Assembly (NCBI GenBank): GCA_963785515.1
Contig: CAWAVR010000038.1
Span: 1-64,000 of the forward strand
From: Methanobacterium_A sp963785515
Lineage (GTDB): Archaea; Methanobacteriota; Methanobacteria; Methanobacteriales; Methanobacteriaceae
Direction: 5' to 3'
DNA length: 64,000 nt
The notes below the pieces were generated by a model. The model worked only from the letters and a program-made list of their open reading frames with translations, did not search any database and was not told the origin of the DNA. A program made the translations under genes and the position numbers. Of this stretch, positions 56,953 to 64,000 are shown piece after piece; position 1 is the first letter of the stretch; each line of letters opens with the position of its first letter.

Positions 56953-58209
56953 ATGAATAATGCAGAAATAAATCCCATAATCCTGGAAAAAGCCCTTAAA
57001 ATTAGTGACACAATTGAAAGTACATTATGTACCCGTTGCTGGGGCAGAATTTTCTCTCAAGATATTGAAGGCACAAATAATCAGGAGAGGGGAGAATATA
57101 TAAAGCAAATACTAATGGAAAAAACTTGTGAGAATGATAATTTAAATAACGATTATTGTTATTTATGTGATAATATTTTTCAATTCATAGAAAACGGAAA
57201 TCTTAATGATATAAAAAATAATATAATGGATTCTAAAGTTGAATTTTCCACATTTCTCGTGGGATGCCGCATACCAGCGGAAATTATCCGTAAACAAGAT
57301 TACTTATATAGTATACTGGATTCTGAACCGGAAAGTATTAAAAAAGAAATTAACCGAGAGATTGGTAAATTTTTATGCTTGGAAATGGGTAATGAAGTTG
57401 ACTTTGATAATCCAAATTTAGTTATAATGGTGGATTTCAAAACAAATATGAAACTTAATTTAGAATTACAGTTAAATCCATTATTTGTAGAAGGTCGTTA
57501 CCGAAAGCTGATTAGGGGAATTCCTCAGACTAAATGGCCGTGCCGCAAGTGTAAAGGTAAAGGATGTGAATATTGTAATTACACTGGTAAATTATATATG
57601 GAGTCTGTTGAAGAATTAATTTCTCCACTAATAATTAAAGAAGCTCAGGGCATTGAATCCAAGTTCCATGGTGCTGGTAGGGAAGATATAGATGTCAGAA
57701 TGTTAGGTAACGGTAGACCATTTGTAGTGGAAGTCAAAGAGCCTCAGAAACGAACTTTGAAGTTAATTGAATTGGAAAGAAAAGTTAATTTGTATGCTGA
57801 GGGTAAAGTTGAGGTTTCTGATTTAAAATTGGTGGGTAAGGAAAGACGCAGCCAAATAAAGACTTCATCTACAAGCACCTACAAAGTATATCGGGCTATT
57901 GTAGATCTGGATAAAGAAGTTTCTAATGATAATTTAAAGATTTTAAGCTCCTTGGGTGTTATAGAGCAACGTACTCCCCTTAGAGTGTCTCACAGAAGAG
58001 CTGATTTAATAAGAAAACGTCGAGTTAGAGATTTAAAAGTTCAAAAATTAGATCAAGAGAGATTGGAATTGATAATTGAATGTGAAGGGGGTTTATATAT
58101 TAAAGAACTTATATCTGGTGATGAATTTAGAACAAAACCTAGTGTAACTTCATTACTTCAAACTCCCGCTAGATGTGTGGAGTTGGATGTTATTGATGTT
58201 CAAAATTGA
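56953..58209 (+). CDS. pus10: tRNA pseudouridine synthase Pus10
   Basis: A 418-aa enzyme making pseudouridine 54/55 in archaeal tRNA. CTRCWGR and CRKCKGKGCEYC are zinc sites, and GAGREDIDVRMLGNGRPF carries the catalytic Asp. GGATGAT is 5 nt before the ATG at 56953, better than the TTG one codon earlier. Confidence 0.95.
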   Translation: MNNAEINPIILEKALKISDTIESTLCTRCWGRIFSQDIEGTNNQERGEYIKQILMEKTCENDNLNNDYCYLCDNIFQFIENGNLNDIKNNIMDSKVEFSTFLVGCRIPAEIIRKQDYLYSILDSEPESIKKEINREIGKFLCLEMGNEVDFDNPNLVIMVDFKTNMKLNLELQLNPLFVEGRYRKLIRGIPQTKWPCRKCKGKGCEYCNYTGKLYMESVEELISPLIIKEAQGIESKFHGAGREDIDVRMLGNGRPFVVEVKEPQKRTLKLIELERKVNLYAEGKVEVSDLKLVGKERRSQIKTSSTSTYKVYRAIVDLDKEVSNDNLKILSSLGVIEQRTPLRVSHRRADLIRKRRVRDLKVQKLDQERLELIIECEGGLYIKELISGDEFRTKPSVTSLLQTPARCVELDVIDVQN

Positions 58210-58585
58210 GTTTCTCCGAAATGTCAATAAATAATGAAGTTAAATTATAATTTATACAAAATAGTTTATAGATAGTATTATAAACATTAATATGAAATAA
58301 TTTTTTAATATATTAATATAAATCAAATTTATAAAACGAATTATACTTAGATTATATTATTATGGAGATTTAGGGTATAATATTTCTTCATTTAAGATAA
58401 TATTCTATGGAAAAAAAAATATTTTAATAGCTTGTGAGTAATTTTGATTTTAATACATATAAATTCAAATAAATATTATTATATAAAATTATATAAGTAA
58501 TTAGTTAATTTAATCCAAAATTAATTATTCAAATTTCTAGTAAATTAATTAGACTTTTTTACATTGAAAATGGAGGTTTTAATAA
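58210..58585. other. AT-rich region before rpl21e
   Basis: 376 bp without a gene; ATTATATAAAATTATATA near 58478-58495 could be the promoter of the rpl21e operon. Nothing else is recognised. Confidence 0.45.
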
Positions 58586-58876
58586 ATGAGGAGATCAAGA
58601 GGTTTTAGAAGCAAAACACGTTACAAACTCAAAAAGACCATAAGAGCAGGTAGAACAAACCCTATAACAAAACATATGCAGACTTTTGATGAAAATGATT
58701 TGGTTCATATTATAATAGATCCTAGTATTCATAAAGGTCAACCCCACCCCCGATTCCATGGCAGAACGGGTAAAGTAGCTGATAAACGTGGTAAAGCTTA
58801 CATAGTAGAAATTAATGATGGTAATAAGGCTAAAAAATTGATTGTAAGACCAGAACATCTTAAAATGCAAGAGTGA
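58586..58876 (+). CDS. rpl21e: Ribosomal protein L21e
   Basis: A 96-aa protein: RSRGFRSKTRYKLKK at the N-terminus and HPRFHGRTGKVADKRGKAY in the middle are diagnostic. GGAGGT precedes the ATG. First gene of an archaeal cluster with rpo4, DUF655 and ksgA. Confidence 0.97.
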   Translation: MRRSRGFRSKTRYKLKKTIRAGRTNPITKHMQTFDENDLVHIIIDPSIHKGQPHPRFHGRTGKVADKRGKAYIVEINDGNKAKKLIVRPEHLKMQE

Positions 58877-58882
58877 TAAACG

Positions 58883-59224
58883 ATGATTGGAAAGAAAATT
58901 ATTGAAACCGATCCCGTCACAATTCCAGAAATTAAAGAAATGTTAGAGAAACGCCAAGAAGCTCATGAGTTAACTTATGAGCAAAATTTAGTTTTAGATC
59001 ATGCAGTTAAGTTCGCTAAGCTGGATTCTGAAACCGCTCGTAAGTTAGTGGATGAACTTGCAGATATAGTAAAAAAGACTCAAGCTGTTAAATTAGCAGA
59101 TATAATGCCTAAGGATATGTCTGATATGAGGCTCATGTTTGCTAAAGAAAGGGGTTCTCATAAAAAAGAAGAATTAGAACAGTTATTAGAGATTATAAAC
59201 AATCAACGCGAAGAAGAAGCCTAA
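58883..59224 (+). CDS. rpo4: RNA polymerase subunit Rpo4 (F)
   Basis: A 113-aa HRDC-like protein that pairs with Rpo7 in the polymerase stalk. PVTIPEIKEMLEKR and MPKDMSDMRLMFAKER are typical. It is 6 nt from rpl21e, so co-transcribed. Confidence 0.94.
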   Translation: MIGKKIIETDPVTIPEIKEMLEKRQEAHELTYEQNLVLDHAVKFAKLDSETARKLVDELADIVKKTQAVKLADIMPKDMSDMRLMFAKERGSHKKEELEQLLEIINNQREEEA

Positions 59225-59362
59225 AAAAAATTAAATTTTTAGCTAACTTAGTCGATAAAATAAATTAATTAGATTATATTATAATTGTTCACTATATTTG
59301 AAGAAAATGAATATTTTAATTGGAATATTCTGAATTTTAATTGAAATAAAATCGGTGATTAA

Positions 59363-59959
59363 ATGGAAGATTATGCGATTATTTTGGATTATCTTCCTTT
59401 AGGTTATGTAAAGGAAGGTTCATCTTCATTTAAAAGAAAACCTGTAGCTCAAGCTATAGGTATAGTAGAGTTTACTCTTCTAGAACTTACTCCCCAAGAA
59501 AATGTTAACCTGGATATACATGAAAAGGTTTACATTGGAGCGGGAAAGCGGGATAAAATAGCACGGGTGAATGGTAGACTTAAGTACGATAAACTCACCT
59601 CCACCGCTAAGGTAGAATTGAATTATGTAATAGAAGAGATTATAAAGGAACATGAGGATAAATACGTCCAATTTTTCAATGACGCGGGTTCCATTTCAAC
59701 CAGACTTCATCAGATTGAACTTTTACCGGGTATTGGAAAAAAACATATGTGGGATATTTTAAAGGCACGTAAAGAGAAAAAGTTTGATAGCTTTAAGGAT
59801 ATTAAAGAAAGGGTACCTATGTTAGCAGATCCTGTTAAGCTTATTTCTAAACGTATCCTTATGGAACTCGAAGGAAGCATTGATAGAAAGGGTAAAAGGA
59901 AGTATATACTCTTCACTAGACCTCCAAAAAAAGAGAAACCTGATAATCACAGATTCTAA
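59363..59959 (+). CDS. DUF655 protein with helix-hairpin-helix
   Basis: A 198-aa protein; EDYAIILDYLPLGYV at the start and LLPGIGKKHMWDIL (about 118-131, a helix-hairpin-helix) define DUF655, an OB-fold/HhH family always near rpo4 and ksgA in archaea, presumed RNA-binding. GGTGA precedes the ATG. Confidence 0.9.
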   Translation: MEDYAIILDYLPLGYVKEGSSSFKRKPVAQAIGIVEFTLLELTPQENVNLDIHEKVYIGAGKRDKIARVNGRLKYDKLTSTAKVELNYVIEEIIKEHEDKYVQFFNDAGSISTRLHQIELLPGIGKKHMWDILKARKEKKFDSFKDIKERVPMLADPVKLISKRILMELEGSIDRKGKRKYILFTRPPKKEKPDNHRF

Positions 59960-60058
59960 ACAATATTAGATTTCATGATAAAAATTTGAAAAATAATAAA
60001 TTCTTAAATATTTAATTTGAGAGTTAATTTTGTTTTTCGAAGTATATAAGAGTTATAA

Positions 60059-60907
60059 ATGTTATCGGATACCCTAAAAATTTTAAGAGCAAATAATGTA
60101 AGGTTGAATAAAAGAAAAGGCCAAAATTATCTGATAAATAGTCAAATACTGTTTAAAATCTTGAATACTGCAAATATCTCCCAAGAAGATACTGTACTAG
60201 AAATAGGTCCCGGTATTGGAACTTTAACAATGCCATTAGCTAGAATGGCTGGTAAAGTTGTAGCGGTGGAGCAAGACAAAAAAATAGCAGAGATATTAAA
60301 AGAAAGACTCAATAGTCTCCACATATCAAACGTAGAGGTAATAATTGGCGATGCTGTTAAAATCAAGCTTCCACCATTTAATAAAGTAGTTTCAAATCTG
60401 CCTTACCAAATATCTTCACCTATAACTTTTAAACTACTTAAAGAGAAGTTTGATTATGGAATATTAATGTACCAACTGGAATTTGCTGAAAGGATGATAG
60501 CAAACCCAGGTGATAACAATTATTCCCGTCTTTCAGTTATGTTATACGTATGTTCAGATGTAGAATTTCTTTTTAAAGTTTCAATGAATTCTTTTTTTCC
60601 CCAGCCACAAGTATCTTCAGCTGTAATTAAATTAACCCCCAATCCTAAATTAAATATTGATGAATTCTTTTTAAATACATCTAGAGCAATTTTCCAACAT
60701 AAAAAGAAAAAAGTACGTAATGCTCTAATTGACTCATTCCATGAAATATCGGATATAGATAAGCATATTGCAAAAGATATTATTTCACAATTAGATGAAA
60801 GATTGATGAACGAGAGAGTTATGAAATTAACACCTGAAGAAGTTATGATAATTTCCAATCAATTAAAATATTTAATGGATACGATTAACATTCCAAATTC
60901 TAAGTAA
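60059..60907 (+). CDS. ksgA: 16S rRNA adenine dimethyltransferase KsgA
   Basis: A 282-aa enzyme forming the two dimethyladenosines of the 3'-terminal helix of 16S rRNA. KRKGQNYLINSQIL, LEIGPGIGTLTMPLAR (SAM) and NLPYQISSP (catalytic) are in family order. No strong binding site; a short AGTATATAAG lies about 20 nt upstream, so the mRNA may be leaderless. Confidence 0.96.
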   Translation: MLSDTLKILRANNVRLNKRKGQNYLINSQILFKILNTANISQEDTVLEIGPGIGTLTMPLARMAGKVVAVEQDKKIAEILKERLNSLHISNVEVIIGDAVKIKLPPFNKVVSNLPYQISSPITFKLLKEKFDYGILMYQLEFAERMIANPGDNNYSRLSVMLYVCSDVEFLFKVSMNSFFPQPQVSSAVIKLTPNPKLNIDEFFLNTSRAIFQHKKKKVRNALIDSFHEISDIDKHIAKDIISQLDERLMNERVMKLTPEEVMIISNQLKYLMDTINIPNSK

Positions 60908-60973
60908 AATTAATAATGCAATTAGCGTTTTCATTCTATTTTTACTTTAATTAAAAAAAGGATTTGAATTTTT

Positions 60974-61439
60974 ATGGCAGATGTTAATGATTATACTTCA
61001 AGAAAAATCCTTGAAGATGTAAAATTGACTAATTACTCCATTAATTTAGCAAAAGTTCCGGTTCTAGGTTTATTAATGCGGAAGATGTTATTGAAAAGAG
61101 TAATAAAATTTGAACCACGAGTAATAAATATAGAAGTAGCAACTTCACTAATTCAAGATTGAGAAGTGTGCAGTTGGAGAACGAGTCTGTAGAGCAATAA
61201 ATACATGTTCAGAGTTTACGGAATCCATATTTCTAGATGAGTTAGCTGATGGGATGACAAAAGTGGGGAAAAGTCAATATATTGAAAAATCAGAAGCTAT
61301 TCGTACATTAAAGAAATATCCTAAAAATCCATTAATTTTAGCAAAAGTTTCAAATAAATACATGGAAATATGTAGATCAGCACCTAAAGATTGTATATTT
61401 TTCAAGATGGAAAGGTGCAAAATTAAATGTTTAAAATGA
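60974..61439 (+). pseudogene. Cys-rich conserved protein gene broken by a frameshift
   Basis: The ATG at 60974 opens 62 codons ending SLIQD-stop at 61160; the next frame then carries IEKCAVGERVCRAINTCSEF, FLDELADGMTKVGKSQYIE and CRSAPKDC...ERCKIKCLK to 61439. Insertion of two bases at CAAGAT(AT)TGAG gives one protein of about 154 aa with at least eight Cys, possibly an Fe-S binder. A membrane-proximal helix (about 25-37) is weak. Family not named with confidence; it lies between ksgA and hemK. Confidence 0.65.
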
Positions 61440-61485
61440 ATTAATAATTACTATCAACTTAAACACTACTCAGGATGAATCTAAA

Positions 61486-62079
61486 ATGTCAGAAGATTAC
61501 AAAGGAATATGTTATGAAACACATCCACAAGTATATGAACCATCTGAAGACACTTTTTTATTTGCAGATAATATAGAAGTGGAAAGAATGAGTCGTGTGC
61601 TAGAAATTGGTACAGGTGTGGGAATTATAGCAATTATGGCTGCTAGAAAAGCACGGATGGTGATTGCTACTGATATAAATCCTTATGCTCTGGAATGTGC
61701 TGTTGAAAATATAATCAGTAATAACTCATTTAATATAGAATTAAGAGAAGGAGATCTATTTGAACCTGTAACTAATGAGAAATTTGATCTTATCCTATTC
61801 AATACACCTTATCTTCCATCATCAAGTGAAGAAAAAGTTAATGATGAACTAAATGCTGCATGGGATGGTGGTGTTGACGGTAGAGAAGTTATAGATAGAT
61901 TTCTCTCTGATTTTAAAGATTATTTAAATCCCGGTGGTCGTATACAGATGGTACAATCATCTTTATCTAATATAAATAAAACTTTAAAAAAGTTGGAAGA
62001 AATTAGTTTTAAGGCTTTTGTAACTGCTAAGGAAAAATATTTCTTTGAAGAAGTCGTTGTAATAACTGCATATATGTAG
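61486..62079 (+). CDS. HemK2/Mtq2-type protein glutamine methyltransferase
   Basis: A 197-aa enzyme: LEIGTGVGIIAIMAA (SAM) and FNTPYLPSS (NPPY motif with Thr for the first Pro, common in this branch). The archaeal form probably methylates the GGQ motif of aRF1. AGGATGA precedes the ATG. Confidence 0.85.
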   Translation: MSEDYKGICYETHPQVYEPSEDTFLFADNIEVERMSRVLEIGTGVGIIAIMAARKARMVIATDINPYALECAVENIISNNSFNIELREGDLFEPVTNEKFDLILFNTPYLPSSSEEKVNDELNAAWDGGVDGREVIDRFLSDFKDYLNPGGRIQMVQSSLSNINKTLKKLEEISFKAFVTAKEKYFFEEVVVITAYM

Positions 62080-62327
62080 TTCAAATTTTAATCGAAAATT
62101 AATTATTTTTTTGGTGAATTTCAGAGAATTAAAAATTTCAAATTTATTAGATAAATAAATAAAGTTATATATTAAATAATAGATGATAAAAATAAAAATT
62201 TAATAATTTAGTAATTAATACTTAATTTTCCTATTAATTGAAATTTATTAGGGATTAAATCCGTAAAAAATTATTAAATTAATATTAATATTAGGTAAAA
62301 TATTTTGTTTAAAAATGGAGGCTTAAA

Positions 62328-62726
62328 ATGAAAGACATCGTTAGAGGATGGCGTCATATTCCACAACGGTACAACCTCATAGGAACTAAATGTACCCGCT
62401 GCGGAGAAATATATTTTCCTAAAAGAGTAATGTGTCCAGAATGCAGAAGAAAAGGCCAGTTAGAGAATATAAAATTTAGTGGTAAAGGCAAAATCCATAC
62501 TTACTCAATCATACACACACCTACAGAAGAATTCAAAGCATTATCTCCCTATACAGTCGCCATAATAGAATTAGAAGAGGGTGCCAAAATAACTAGTCAA
62601 ATAGTAGACTGTCAGAAAAACGACATCCAAATCGGTGACGATGTAGAGTTAGTTTTCAGAAAAATAAAAGAAGAAGGCGATGAAGGAGTAATATCTTATG
62701 GATACAAATTCAAACTCAAAAAATAA
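62328..62726 (+). CDS. Zn-ribbon OB-fold protein (DUF35)
   Basis: A 132-aa protein: rubredoxin-like zinc finger CTRCGEIYFPKRVMCPEC (about 25-42) and an OB-fold (GKIHTYSIIHTP). In methanogens such proteins scaffold the acetyl-CoA thiolase/HMG-CoA synthase complex of isoprenoid synthesis, but neither partner is next to it here. TGGAGG precedes the ATG. Confidence 0.85.
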   Translation: MKDIVRGWRHIPQRYNLIGTKCTRCGEIYFPKRVMCPECRRKGQLENIKFSGKGKIHTYSIIHTPTEEFKALSPYTVAIIELEEGAKITSQIVDCQKNDIQIGDDVELVFRKIKEEGDEGVISYGYKFKLKK

Positions 62727-63156
62727 AATAGGAGTACTATTAGTAGGTCATGGCAGCAGATTACCATATGGAAAAGACATAATAAGCCAAATAGCTGAAA
62801 TTTATAAAGAAAAAACAGATTACCATGTTGCTGTTGGATTCATGAACATGTCAAAACCATCCATACCTTCCGCAATCAATCATCTTGCAAACATTGGTGT
62901 AGAAAAAATTGTTGTAACTCCTGTATTTTTAGCTCCAGGAGTGCATACCACTCAAGATATACCCCAAATTTTGGGATTAAATGATATTAACTTAAAACAT
63001 AATCATCAGGAAGACTCCGAGCACAATCATAGCCATAAACATGATGAAGATGTCGAGGAAATCCGATTTAAAGGTGAAATCATCTATACTGAGCCATTGG
63101 GTGCTGATGAAAGAATTGCGAATATAATAAAAGATAGGGTTGATGATGCCCTCTAA
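62698..63156 (+). CDS. cfbA: Sirohydrochlorin nickel/cobalt chelatase CfbA
   Basis: A 152-aa short-form CbiX. LLVGHGSRLPYG (about 13-24) and VVTPVFLAPGVHTTQDIP bear the metal-binding His residues; a His-rich loop (HNHSHKHDEDVEE, about 108-120) may store metal. It inserts Ni2+ in F430 (or Co2+ in cobalamin) synthesis. It overlaps the DUF35 gene by 29 nt. Confidence 0.92.
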   Translation: MDTNSNSKNKIGVLLVGHGSRLPYGKDIISQIAEIYKEKTDYHVAVGFMNMSKPSIPSAINHLANIGVEKIVVTPVFLAPGVHTTQDIPQILGLNDINLKHNHQEDSEHNHSHKHDEDVEEIRFKGEIIYTEPLGADERIANIIKDRVDDAL

Positions 63157-64000
63157 AAACCCTATAATTTCTGATTTGGGCGAGAAAAAACTAATTAAAA
63201 GAATTCTTGAAAAAAGTCAAAAATATCCATTCAAATCTATTTTTTTTGATAATTTATCATTTAAAAGCCAAAGTGATGATGCAGCAATCTTGAACTTTGG
63301 AGAAAATTATTTAGTAGCAACTTCTGACTTACTAATTCGGTCAACTCATTTTCCAAGGCAGATGACTCCCCGTCAAATAGGGAAAAAGGTTGTAACTGTC
63401 AATGTTAGTGATCTAGCTGCCATGGGTGCTGAAAGTTTGGGAATTATAGTGGCCATGGCCCTACCGCCAGATTTAATGGTATCTGATTTCGATGAAATCA
63501 TAGATGGAATATTAGAGGCATGTGAAAATTATCAAATGGCGCTTATTGGTGGAGACACTAATGAATCAACTGAACTAACTTTATGTGGAACATGTCTAGG
63601 GATTGTAGAAAAAGATAAAGTTATGATGAAAAGCGGATCTCAAGTAGGAGATATAGTCGCGGTTACAGGGCCTTTAGGAATTGCAGCAGCCGGATTTGAA
63701 ATCCTATCTGTTGATGAATCAAAGTTAAGAGATTTAAACACTAATTTTAAAGAAATCGCCATTAAACATGCTTTAGAACCTAATGCACAATTGGAAAAGG
63801 GAATTTTATTTTCAAAAACAGATGCTGTGACATCTGCAACTGATATAACCGATGGTCTTTTAAGTGAACTTGGAGAACTGGTACAAGCTAACCAAAATAA
63901 CATAGGAATGACCATCTATGAAGATAAAATACCTATACCGAATGAAATCTTTGAACTAGCAAGAAGAATAGGTAAGGATCCCCTTGAAATGGCTTTATCA
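63143..64000 (+). CDS. thiL: Thiamine-monophosphate kinase, 3' end outside window
   Basis: 286 codons from the ATG at 63143 (or 63146), which overlaps the cfbA end. FKSQSDDAAILNF, TSDLLIRSTHFP, TVNVSDLAAMGA, LIGGDTNES and VTGPLGIAAAGFEI match the AIR-synthase/ThiL fold; SDLAAMGA and GGDT bind Mg-ATP. Thiamine pyrophosphate synthesis. The frame is open at the window edge. Confidence 0.88.
   Translation, partial: MMPSKNPIISDLGEKKLIKRILEKSQKYPFKSIFFDNLSFKSQSDDAAILNFGENYLVATSDLLIRSTHFPRQMTPRQIGKKVVTVNVSDLAAMGAESLGIIVAMALPPDLMVSDFDEIIDGILEACENYQMALIGGDTNESTELTLCGTCLGIVEKDKVMMKSGSQVGDIVAVTGPLGIAAAGFEILSVDESKLRDLNTNFKEIAIKHALEPNAQLEKGILFSKTDAVTSATDITDGLLSELGELVQANQNNIGMTIYEDKIPIPNEIFELARRIGKDPLEMALS

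Overview
The window is a stretch of chromosome from a hydrogenotrophic methanogen of the order Methanobacteriales, most like Methanobacterium or Methanobrevibacter. The evidence is the energy-converting hydrogenase B (ehb) operon, the F420-reducing hydrogenase operon in the order frhA-frhD-frhG-frhB, formylmethanofuran:H4MPT formyltransferase (ftr), the nickel/cobalt chelatase cfbA, and a family B DNA polymerase that stops just after motif C, the split polB1 arrangement known from Methanothermobacter. The DNA is very AT-rich, with long A/T runs between genes. Ribosome binding sites are mostly strong (GGAGG, GGTGA), and they move several starts inward from the longest reading frame.

Layout. 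1-5.2 kb (minus): ehbK (cut by the window edge) to ehbA, with a possible 26-codon gene exactly filling the ehbE-ehbF gap. 5.2-6.8 kb: a gene graveyard with a YdjM-type pseudogene, another reading-frame remnant and IS-end-like repeats. 6.8-18.4 kb: single metabolic genes (M14-type deacylase, argG, nnr, a K+ channel with a triplicated C-terminal domain, ftr, an LPG-synthase-like membrane protein, phosphodiesterase, SPFH protein, MBL hydrolase). 18.4-18.6 kb: tRNA-Trp whose intron is a box C/D methylation guide. 19-27 kb: flavoprotein, two GNATs, polB1, a 30-aa Cys-rich peptide divergent from an HxlR regulator, a frameshifted larB, hypF. 27-31.5 kb: an HTH regulator divergent from grpE-dnaK-dnaJ across an 81-bp duplicated promoter/operator. 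31.7-35.5 kb: PadR-controlled ABC exporter and a methyltransferase. 35.6-36 kb: RNase P RNA 14 nt downstream of initiator tRNA. 36-44.6 kb: a pair of membrane coiled-coil proteins, map, frhADGB, a PAC2 protein, two tRNA-Arg genes, a 41-aa membrane peptide, and two broken genes. 44.6-55 kb (minus): endoQ, then the archaeal information-processing cluster csl4-rpo11-DUF99, nudix, tfs, a 2-TM protein, pcn-gins51, rpl44e-rps27e-aif2a-nop10-PAC2, plus dph2 and hpt. 55.4-62 kb (plus): ffh, pus10, rpl21e, rpo4, DUF655, ksgA, a frameshifted Cys-rich gene, hemK2-like. 62.3-64 kb: DUF35, cfbA, thiL (cut by the window edge).

How it works together: Ehb and Frh are the H2-dependent redox enzymes; hypF and frhD mature NiFe hydrogenases; cfbA starts F430 synthesis; ftr is the second step of CO2 reduction to methane. 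The replication, transcription and translation genes form two large conserved archaeal clusters. No mobile element is intact. Novelty lies mostly at small scale: unannotated small genes, palindromic operators, an RNA operon of initiator tRNA and RNase P, a possible AUU start, the repeat-bearing K+ channel, and five genes broken by one or a few changes, for some of which a sequencing error must be excluded.
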